Source: Planctomycetaceae bacterium (lineage in GTDB: Bacteria; Planctomycetota; Planctomycetia; Pirellulales; UBA1268). Taken from it: a DNA stretch of 5,444 bases. The stretch lies in the NCBI GenBank assembly GCA_030616935.1, contig JAUWWJ010000140.1:1-5444 (forward strand), in the 5' to 3' direction. Positions 1-5,444 of this stretch are shown here, in pieces; the stretch's first letter is position 1, and the number at the start of each line of letters is the position of its first letter. Below the pieces are notes generated by a model, which was given only the letters and a program-made list of their open reading frames with translations, did not search any database and was not told where the DNA came from. A program made the position numbers and the translations under genes.

Positions 1-82
1 CAGACATAGCGACATTGTGTAAATAGTCCTCTGGAAAAACAGAGTGCAGAAACTGATACTCTTGAGGGAGGAAAGTACTCAT
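1..82 (-). CDS. Possible N-terminus of a divergent gene, cut by the window edge
   Basis: Reading the - strand from an ATG at 82-80, 27 codons stay open to the window edge, beginning MSTFLPQEYQFLHSVFPEDY. An in-frame TGA (83-85 on the + strand) lies directly before the ATG, so this would be the first possible start; a second in-frame ATG lies at 7-5. The residue mix (aromatics, Leu, Glu, Pro, few Arg or Ser runs) looks protein-like, but I do not recognise a family. Support is weak: all three - strand frames happen to be open over 1-78, 27 open codons are not rare by chance, and no clear Shine-Dalgarno precedes the start. If real, it is transcribed divergently from the DUF1570-like gene, with promoters for both inside 83-270. 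All three forward frames have stops within the first 26 bases, so no forward gene runs far into the window. Confidence 0.33.
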   Translation of the reverse strand, partial: MSTFLPQEYQFLHSVFPEDYLHNVAMS

Positions 83-270
83 TCACTCGATGCTAAACCA
101 ACACCAAAGCTGCCTAGTGAACCGGAAATCAAACCGCCTGCTTTGCCTAGACCGCCGCAATGAGAGTGTTCCTCCTCTTCGACTTTCTCATAATTGAGTC
201 TCGAGCAGAAACGCAGACGTACGGTACAGTAGTGGTCCGCCTTTTCCTCTGAAACAAAGTCGTACAGTTT

Positions 271-1458
271 ATGGGCAAACGCTATTTCTTTTTCTATATA
301 GCACCTGTTTTTGCTGCGGTCTTCGCAGCACAGGTCTGTTCATCACCTCCCGAACTGAAGATAGAAACCGCCAGCACAATCAAGGTCACTCAGCAGACGG
401 CAGAAGGTGCTCAACACATACTGCGTGGCAAACTTGTTGTGGAAGCCCAAGACGGCAGTCTTCTGGTCGAGGATAACCAACAGTTGCTTCACGTTGTTCC
501 CGGTAAAAGCGTCATCCATCGTGAAATCCTCAACGATGAGTACCTCCTTACCCCAAACCAGTTGGGGCAAGAACTCGTTGCTGAACTTCCAACTGGGTTT
601 ACATTTCTCACGACTCGACACTACGTGATTTGTTATGACACCTCGCTCGGGTATGCCCGCTGGTCTGCAGCCCTACTTGAGCGACTATTCAGTGGCTTTC
701 ACGCTTTTTGGTCACAGGCTGGACTTGATGTCAGTCAGCCCGAACAGCCGCTTATAGTCATCATTTTTTCGAATCGCAACGACTATAACCGTGCAGCCAA
801 AAAAGAAGTTGGAGATGCCTCACACAGCATTGTGGGATATTACAACCAACTGACGAATCGAATTACAACCTATGACATCACAGGAAGCGACTCGACTGAC
901 ACGACAGCAAGTCAATCTTCTCATTCAGTTGGTACCAAGATTTTACAAAACCCTCGGGCTTCGAGTCTTATTGCAACACTTGTTCATGAAGCAACTCATC
1001 AACTTGCATTCAACGCCGGCCTACACGTTCGGCTTTCATCAACTCCAGTCTGGCTGAGCGAGGGAATAGCAACATACTTTGAAACGCCTGATCTCTCGAA
1101 TTCCAGGGGGTGGCGATCGATTGGGGCCATCAACCCACCCCGACTTGACTTAGTGGTCAAGCAATTCACACCAGGTCTTATTTCCCGCTTTATTGCGGAC
1201 GACAAGCCCTTTCACGACCCGGAAGAAGCACTCGTCGCGTACGCACACGCGTGGGCCTTTGTCTCATTTCTAGCCACCATGAAAAAAGAGGCCTTTTGCT
1301 CATACATCGCACAATTCGAGCAAAAACCACCGCTTGCGAAAGACTCCGCAGCGACCCGGATGGCTGAATTCAAAACTGCATTTGGTTTGACGCCAGACTC
1401 TCTCGAGCCGGAACTCATCGAGTACATAAACTCACGGGCCCGGAGAAAACGGCCATAA
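271..1458 (+). CDS. Exported DUF1570-like protein with zinc-peptidase (HEXXH) motif
   Basis: This 395-residue protein starts with a Sec-type signal sequence: basic MGKR, then a hydrophobic stretch to about residue 22. The Cys at 23 lacks a proper lipobox (Ala-Gln-Val before it), so a lipoprotein is unlikely. Residues 45-110 look like short beta-strands, and 115-395 form the DUF1570-like domain. The key motif is H239-E240-A-T-H243 within LVHEATHQLAFNAG, followed 21 residues after H243 by E264 in WLSEGIATYFE. That is the gluzincin pattern of two His plus a downstream Glu as zinc ligands, with E240 as catalytic base. A helix with AYAHAWAFVSFL (323-334) follows, as expected for this family. DUF1570 proteins are common in Planctomycetes and resemble metallopeptidases, but their substrates are unknown to me; proteolysis is inferred from the motif. 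The ATG at 271 is the only start that gives the full signal peptide, and no clear Shine-Dalgarno precedes it. A 234-base gap separates it from the next gene. Confidence 0.88.
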   Translation: MGKRYFFFYIAPVFAAVFAAQVCSSPPELKIETASTIKVTQQTAEGAQHILRGKLVVEAQDGSLLVEDNQQLLHVVPGKSVIHREILNDEYLLTPNQLGQELVAELPTGFTFLTTRHYVICYDTSLGYARWSAALLERLFSGFHAFWSQAGLDVSQPEQPLIVIIFSNRNDYNRAAKKEVGDASHSIVGYYNQLTNRITTYDITGSDSTDTTASQSSHSVGTKILQNPRASSLIATLVHEATHQLAFNAGLHVRLSSTPVWLSEGIATYFETPDLSNSRGWRSIGAINPPRLDLVVKQFTPGLISRFIADDKPFHDPEEALVAYAHAWAFVSFLATMKKEAFCSYIAQFEQKPPLAKDSAATRMAEFKTAFGLTPDSLEPELIEYINSRARRKRP

Positions 1459-1692
1459 TGGGTGCCGGCCTCAACAAACGAACCAATCCTCATAATCGGC
1501 TTGCTGCAGCACCATTTTGCCTTTGCCGTCCGTATGAACCCTACAATCGTTCACAGGCTTGATCCTCCGTGGAAATCTTGTCGATGCCACACTAGGTTTA
1601 TTTTAAGGATAGCAATTTTTTTCCGGTGTTTGTGTTCGTGAGTCGAGCCACCTGAATTTCCCTCATCAAAACAGGCTGAACTGTAAAAAATA

Positions 1693-3141
1693 ATGGCTAA
1701 GAAAAGAGAAGGTCCCGTTCAGGCTCTTACGATCGCACTGATCATCTTTGTCATGTGCACATTTGTTTTGGCGGTGACGACCTATGTCTTCTATGCCCAA
1801 AACGAGGACGCCAAAGCGGCGAAGAAGGCTGCTGATGACGAAGTCAACCAAGCTCGCCAGAGCCTTGCCGCAGCTGAACAGTCGCAAAAAGATCTGTTGG
1901 AATCGAGGATTGGCGTCAACGAAGGCGACTCAATCGAGGCCGTTGATAAAGAACTAGCTAGCCTTCAGGACAAAGCAAAAAAATATGGTGATGATGGAAA
2001 CACTACCCCGACATACCGAGGGCTTATCCAAACGCTTGACAAAGCTCTTGCGAACAAAGACAGCGCAAATAAAACTCTTGAGGCAAATGTCCGAAATCTC
2101 GAAGTTGAACTTGCAGCATCTCGCGCGTCGTTAGATGAAAAAACTGAAGCTCACAGTGCTGCAATAGATGAGAAGCAAAAAGAACTCACCAAGGTTTCTC
2201 AGGACAGCCAAAAGTGGCAAGACGAGTTTACTGAAAGATACCAGGCCTCCGTTCAAGAAGTTGAAAAGGAAAGAGCAGAAAAAGAGCGATTGATTGCCTT
2301 GGAAGATCAAATTAAAAAATTCGTGCTTCCCTCAATGCGTCCTGAATCGCAGCAAAAATACAGAGCAGCCAAAGACGACCCCTCGTCACAATTAGAAATC
2401 ATTGCTGAAGAACTTAACGACCAAATAGCGGCGATTAAGAAAAAAAATCAAGTCCTCGGCTATATGCGAATTGCAGATCGGCGAGTTATCGATTACATCC
2501 ACTCGTACATCAAAAACAGCCTGCCGGAGGATCGCGTCGAAGGATTCGACGGAACAGTAGTTGTTGTAAACGAACTGGAGCAATCCGTCGTGATTGCATT
2601 CCCTCAAACAACTTCTCTGAGGATAGGCACAATTTTCTCCGTCTACAATCCAGGGGTTCATCTTCCATTAACATCGGCCAAAAAAGCGATTGTCGAAATC
2701 GTATCCAAAAACGACAGCAAAAGAACTGCCCGCGGAAGGGTCTTGCGTGGCTCGAACTTCGATCCTGTTGTCGAAGGAGATGTCGTTGCAACGAACATTT
2801 GGAGCCCTATGATGCCTCTGCAAGTAGTGCTTGTCGGTCATGTCCAACTTGATCGAGACGCTGCCACTGACGATGAGGACTTGAAAAACTTAGTTGAAAG
2901 CGCTGGGGGCACCGTTACCGATCAGGTCAGCTATACAACGACGTTTGTAATCGATGCTGGGATGCCGAACCAGCAAGAACAAGATGATGAATACCGAGAA
3001 CAAAAAAGACAGCGACAAGCTGTTCTTGATAGAGCAAATGAGTTAGGTGTAAAAATTCTTAATACTGCAAGATTCCTCGAGATGTTCGGGCTTGAAGAAA
3101 ACTACTTTGACGCCGACCATCTTGTCACGCCCACTCCATAA
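1693..3141 (+). CDS. Membrane-anchored coiled-coil protein with C-terminal BRCT-like domain
   Basis: This 482-residue protein is not one I can name, but its parts are clear. A short basic N-terminus (MAKKRE) is followed by one membrane helix at about 10-34. Residues 36-255 are charged and Ala/Glu/Lys/Gln rich with few prolines, typical of a long coiled coil, with probable breaks near 73-80, 98-108 and 210-230. Residues 281-371 alternate hydrophobic strands and end in EGDVVATNIWSP; the GTIFSVYNPG and GDVV pieces recall small beta-barrels such as the C-terminal domain of FlgT (an inference). Residues 376-467 fit a BRCT fold: strand LQVVLVGHVQL, helix with LVESAGG (G405-G406), TVTDQV, strand TTFVIDAG, helix VLDRANELGV, strand KILNTA, then helix RFLEMFG. 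This closely follows the BRCT pattern of bacterial LigA. Charges on either side of the membrane helix favour N-in, C-out. The ATG at 1693 is needed for the membrane helix; no Shine-Dalgarno is visible. A structural or scaffolding role is possible but unproven. Confidence 0.85.
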   Translation: MAKKREGPVQALTIALIIFVMCTFVLAVTTYVFYAQNEDAKAAKKAADDEVNQARQSLAAAEQSQKDLLESRIGVNEGDSIEAVDKELASLQDKAKKYGDDGNTTPTYRGLIQTLDKALANKDSANKTLEANVRNLEVELAASRASLDEKTEAHSAAIDEKQKELTKVSQDSQKWQDEFTERYQASVQEVEKERAEKERLIALEDQIKKFVLPSMRPESQQKYRAAKDDPSSQLEIIAEELNDQIAAIKKKNQVLGYMRIADRRVIDYIHSYIKNSLPEDRVEGFDGTVVVVNELEQSVVIAFPQTTSLRIGTIFSVYNPGVHLPLTSAKKAIVEIVSKNDSKRTARGRVLRGSNFDPVVEGDVVATNIWSPMMPLQVVLVGHVQLDRDAATDDEDLKNLVESAGGTVTDQVSYTTTFVIDAGMPNQQEQDDEYREQKRQRQAVLDRANELGVKILNTARFLEMFGLEENYFDADHLVTPTP

Positions 3142-3295
3142 CCACGGCACCTACTGCAGTTGCCCCCACACTCTCATTGGCTACTTGTTGTTGCACCGGA
3201 CCAATCGTGCAATACTCTTCCTAAGCAGGGGACAGTTTGGTTACTCTGCTCATGTGGACACAACAATTTTCTGCTGTGTGGTGTCACGGCTTTTT

Positions 3296-3299
3296 AGGA
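3296..3299 (+). promoter_or_regulatory. Shine-Dalgarno AGGA before the DUF1080-ThuA gene
   Basis: AGGA ends 8 bases before the ATG at 3308, a good distance for ribosome binding. It abuts and partly overlaps the in-frame ATG at 3299, so it could not serve that start. This is the reason for choosing 3308 over 3299. The motif is short and could be chance. Confidence 0.4.
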
Positions 3300-3307
3300 T
3301 GAACACG

Positions 3308-4894
3308 ATGCCCTTTCACTCAGATGGACCAAAAAAACTTGCAATGCTGTTACTTCTGGCCATTGCACTACCTCTTCTCGATGGTGTAGCTCTCAGCTCT
3401 ACCTCTGGTGAAGAAGCCTTGCCTGCAATTTTTGATGGCAAATCACTTGATGGATGGGAAGGCGACCAAAAACACTGGCGAGTGGAAAATGGTGTTCTTA
3501 TCGGAGAAACAACAACACCATTAGAAAAGACAACATATTTAATCTGGCGACAGGGAACCGTTGACGACTTCGAACTTACGCTCTCCTACAGGATCACTGG
3601 CGGTAATAGCGGGATTCAATACCGCAGCCAGGATCTAGGTGGATTTCGTGTCACCGGTTATCAAGCTGACATGGAATCCGGAAAAAATTTTAGCGGAATT
3701 CTCTACGAACAAGGTGGGAGAGGGATTGTCACGAAACGAGGTGAAAAAGTCACTCTCGATACCGCTGGAGTCAAGAAACAAGACAGTCTTATTGGCACAA
3801 GCCAAGACCTGCAATCTGTGATCAAGAGCGGTGAATGGAACCAATATCGCATTATTGCCCGCGGCAATCATCTCCAACATTTCATCAACGGAACGTTGAT
3901 GTCAGAAACAACTGACAATGACAAGAGCAAGCAATCCTTTAGTGGAATACTTGCTTTTCAACTTCATGCCGGACAGCCTATGAAAGTTGAATTCAAAGAC
4001 ATACGGCTAAAACGCCTCCGACTTACGGACGGCCGTAAAAAACTGATTTTATTAGCAGGGCGTGCTAGTCATGCTCAAGGAGCTCATGAGTTCAGGGCAG
4101 GCTGCCTGCTCTTCCAAAAGTGCCTCGGGGAATCCATCGGCGAGAAATTAGTGACAGCGGTATACACAGATGGCTGGCCAGAAGATCCAACCGCCTTTGA
4201 CAATGCCGATGCGATTCTCCTGTTCTCTGATGGTGGCAAAGGGCATCCTGTCATTCAGAGCAATAGACTTGCACAGATTGATGCCCTGGCGAAACGTGGT
4301 GTTGGTGTTGCGTGTCTCCACTACGGTGTCGAGGTGCCCAAAGAAAAGGGTGGCCCAGAATTCCTCAATTGGATCGGTGGATTCTTTGAGACGGACTGGT
4401 CAGTCAATCCCCATTGGACACTTGTCAAAACAGAAATAGCCAAAAATCATCCTATCTGCTTCGGTGTGAAACCATTTGAGTTAAATGACGAGTGGTACTA
4501 CCACATGCGGTTTCGTCAACCCAATGACGAGGTCATCAAAATCCTCACGGCTATTCCACCCGACAGCACACGAGAGCGGCCCGATGGCCCTCACAGCAAT
4601 AACCCGACTGTTCGCTCGCAAAAAGGAAGTCGCGAAGTTCTCGCCTGGGCTTACGAGCGACCCGACGGTGGCCGTGGCTTTGGATGCACTGGGGGTCATT
4701 TTCATGAAAATTGGGCCAATAACGACTTCCGTACTCTTATACTCAATGCATTGGTCTGGACGAGTGGACTCGATGTACCCAAGAAGGGCATCTCGTCCCA
4801 GGTTTCAGATATTGATTTAACAAAAGACCTTGACCCCCCTCCCCCGCCTCGAAAAAAGAAGCGGCCACTACAGCGGCCCGTTTCTTCTACATAG
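3308..4894 (+). CDS. Secreted DUF1080 (3-keto-disaccharide hydrolase-like) and ThuA-like fusion protein
   Basis: From the ATG at 3308 the protein has 528 residues. It begins with a Sec signal peptide (basic KK at 9-10, hydrophobic LAMLLLLAIALPLL at 11-24). Residues 39-237 are a DUF1080 domain: AIFDGKSLDGWEG, WRVENGVLIGE, NSGIQYRS (100-107), GEWNQYRIIARGN, and the closing KDIRLKRL. This concanavalin-A-like family includes enzymes that cleave 3-keto-glycosides. Residues 243-490 are a ThuA-like, glutamine-amidotransferase-fold domain: LILLAGRASHAQGAHEFRAG (246-265), YTDGWP, DAILLFSDGGKGHPV, CLHYGVEVP, ETDWSVNPHW, NDEWYYHMRF and TGGHFHENW. ThuA proteins are tied to trehalose and keto-sugar use. 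A role in breaking down oxidised disaccharides outside the cytoplasm is therefore inferred. A Pro5-Arg-Lys3 tail follows at about 510-520. The reading frame stays open upstream to an ATG at 3092, but that part overlaps the previous gene and hides the signal peptide. An in-frame ATG at 3299 is an alternative start adding three residues. Confidence 0.93.
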   Translation: MPFHSDGPKKLAMLLLLAIALPLLDGVALSSTSGEEALPAIFDGKSLDGWEGDQKHWRVENGVLIGETTTPLEKTTYLIWRQGTVDDFELTLSYRITGGNSGIQYRSQDLGGFRVTGYQADMESGKNFSGILYEQGGRGIVTKRGEKVTLDTAGVKKQDSLIGTSQDLQSVIKSGEWNQYRIIARGNHLQHFINGTLMSETTDNDKSKQSFSGILAFQLHAGQPMKVEFKDIRLKRLRLTDGRKKLILLAGRASHAQGAHEFRAGCLLFQKCLGESIGEKLVTAVYTDGWPEDPTAFDNADAILLFSDGGKGHPVIQSNRLAQIDALAKRGVGVACLHYGVEVPKEKGGPEFLNWIGGFFETDWSVNPHWTLVKTEIAKNHPICFGVKPFELNDEWYYHMRFRQPNDEVIKILTAIPPDSTRERPDGPHSNNPTVRSQKGSREVLAWAYERPDGGRGFGCTGGHFHENWANNDFRTLILNALVWTSGLDVPKKGISSQVSDIDLTKDLDPPPPPRKKKRPLQRPVSST

Positions 4895-4945
4895 AACGTT
4901 TCTGGACATAAGTTTGCAGAAGATAACTCATTACATTTTTTAAAA

Positions 4946-4951
4946 GAGGAG
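4946..4951 (+). promoter_or_regulatory. Shine-Dalgarno GAGGAG before the ferredoxin gene
   Basis: GAGGAG lies in an A-rich stretch 7 bases before the ATG at 4959. It is the strongest ribosome-binding site in the window and fixes the ferredoxin start. It suggests well-translated mRNA, unlike the first two genes, which have no visible Shine-Dalgarno. Confidence 0.75.
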
Positions 4952-4958
4952 CATACAC

Positions 4959-5318
4959 ATGCCGAAGTTGACTGTTGAAGGATTTGGTGTCTTCGAAGTG
5001 CCCAAGGGAAAACGACTCCTAAATGCCATGATTGGTGAATGCGGTGTTGATCAACTGCATGCATGCGGTGGTTTCGAACGATGCACAACCTGCCGTGTTG
5101 AATTCGTATCAGGTGAGCCAAAAGCTATGACAAAAGCAGAAAAAGAGGTTCTTGAAGCGAGAGGCCTTTCATCAACACCTGGACTTCGGCTGTCTTGTCA
5201 AATCGAGTGCAATGAGGATATGGAAATCAAAGCAATAAGTCGCCTGGAAGGTTCCGGAAGAGCAGATGCCGGTGGCCGCCCGGGAGACGAAATTGAACCG
5301 CCACCTGACTGGTGTTAA
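4959..5318 (+). CDS. [2Fe-2S] ferredoxin
   Basis: This 119-residue protein has no signal peptide and should act in the cytoplasm as a one-electron carrier; its partner reductase is not in the window. The cluster ligands are C36, C42, C45 (ACGGFERCTTCRVEF) and C80 (LRLSCQI), a C-X5-C-X2-C-X34-C pattern. The X5 spacing matches adrenodoxin/bacterial vertebrate-type ferredoxins rather than the X4 of plant-type photosynthetic ones. The N-terminus (PKLTVEGFGVFEVPKGKRLL) is the usual beta-grasp start, and length is normal for the fold (about 95 residues) plus a tail. Residues 97-119 are a Gly-rich, acidic, Pro-rich tail ending PGDEIEPPPDWC, which is probably disordered. C84 is an extra cysteine close to the last ligand and C119 is the final residue. 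The gene lies 64 bases after the DUF1080-ThuA gene and might be co-transcribed, but the functions do not obviously connect. The start is supported by GAGGAG at the right distance. Confidence 0.93.
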   Translation: MPKLTVEGFGVFEVPKGKRLLNAMIGECGVDQLHACGGFERCTTCRVEFVSGEPKAMTKAEKEVLEARGLSSTPGLRLSCQIECNEDMEIKAISRLEGSGRADAGGRPGDEIEPPPDWC

Positions 5319-5327
5319 AAGACACCA
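5310..5327 (+). other. Hairpin spanning the ferredoxin stop codon
   Basis: TGGTGTT (5310-5316) pairs with GACACCA (5321-5327) around an AAAA loop, giving a 7-bp stem with one T-G wobble next to the loop. The stop codon TAA (5316-5318) sits at the top of the stem and loop. No T-run follows, so it is not a standard intrinsic terminator. It may protect the mRNA 3' end, form part of a U-tract-independent terminator, or be chance. Confidence 0.35.
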
Positions 5328-5444
5328 CGGGCCACACGACAGGTAGGACATAGCTCCGATGGAGCAGCTACAGGGTGCGTGCGTAGTACACGTTGCATGC
5401 CTGCACTTCGTGCCTATGTTCGATAGCGAGATGCCTGTTAAGAA

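Noticed and set aside
343..621. 92-codon - strand ORF inside the DUF1570-like gene
   Set aside because: It is entirely antisense to a gene with a signal peptide and conserved motifs, and has no recognisable domain.
1578..1606. Sigma70-like promoter TTGTCG-N17-TTTTAA before the coiled-coil gene
   Set aside because: It matches only 4 of 6 and 3 of 6 consensus bases, no better than expected by chance in this stretch.
3224..3250. Hairpin AGCAGGG / CTCTGCT with a 13-base loop between genes 2 and 3, as a terminator
   Set aside because: The stem is only 7 bp with a G-T wobble, the loop is large, and no T-run follows.
3092..3307. Longer N-terminus of the DUF1080-ThuA protein from an ATG at 3092
   Set aside because: It overlaps the previous gene by 50 bases, its residues (Cys, His, Arg, Leu rich) do not look coding, and it would bury an otherwise clear signal peptide.
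4485..4820. 111-codon + strand ORF in another frame inside the ThuA domain
   Set aside because: The overlapping frame encodes strongly conserved ThuA blocks; this frame is Ser/Thr/Arg-rich shadow sequence.
4903..4931. TGGACA as a -35 box for a separate ferredoxin promoter
   Set aside because: The -35 match is good, but no acceptable -10 box occurs 16-18 bases downstream.
4702..5121. 139-codon - strand ORF across the end of the ThuA gene and start of the ferredoxin
   Set aside because: It lies opposite two well-supported genes, has a Gly/Ser/Arg/Cys-rich composition typical of a reverse shadow, and shows no motif.
5395..5440. tRNA-like GTTCGA sequence near the right edge
   Set aside because: The flanking bases do not form a 5-bp T-arm, and no anticodon arm or acceptor stem could be found around it.
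5416..5444. Possible start of a new + strand gene (MFDSEMPVK...) at the right edge
   Set aside because: Only nine full codons are visible and no clear Shine-Dalgarno lies at a suitable distance; it cannot be judged without the downstream sequence.

Overview
The window suggests a planctomycete, most likely a marine member of the Pirellulales/Planctomycetia with moderate GC (estimated by eye, near 50%). The evidence is the set of protein families. There is a secreted DUF1570-type zinc-peptidase-like protein. There is a secreted DUF1080 (3-keto-disaccharide hydrolase-like) domain fused to a ThuA-like domain. There is also a small [2Fe-2S] ferredoxin ending in an acidic, proline-rich tail. These families, especially the DUF1080/ThuA combination, are expanded in Planctomycetes and related PVC bacteria. 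The assignment rests on recalled family features, not on a search.

Layout: four complete genes lie on the + strand. (1) 271-1458: exported DUF1570-like protein with an HEXXH motif. (2) 1693-3141: single-pass membrane protein with a long coiled coil, a small beta-rich domain and a C-terminal domain that reads as BRCT-like. (3) 3308-4894: secreted DUF1080-ThuA protein with a Pro/Lys-rich tail. (4) 4959-5318: adrenodoxin-spaced [2Fe-2S] ferredoxin. At the left edge, a possible divergent gene on the - strand (82 down to 1, continuing out of the window) is weakly supported. No rRNA, tRNA, CRISPR array, insertion sequence or long repeat was seen.

Non-coding stretches are all shorter than 300 bases. 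83-270 would be a divergent promoter region if the left-edge gene is real. 1459-1692 has no convincing promoter or terminator and holds one short ORF that overlaps the stop codon of gene 1. 3142-3307 has one modest hairpin and the AGGA before gene 3. 4895-4958 holds a good Shine-Dalgarno for the ferredoxin. 5319-5444 is unassigned and has several short hairpins.

How the genes work together: there is no sign of a single pathway. Gaps of 234 and 166 bases argue for separate transcription of genes 1, 2 and 3. Only genes 3 and 4 (64-base gap) could plausibly share a transcript. Three of the four products are predicted to be exported or membrane anchored. The most unusual item is the BRCT-like domain in gene 2, which by the positive-inside rule would lie outside the cytoplasm.
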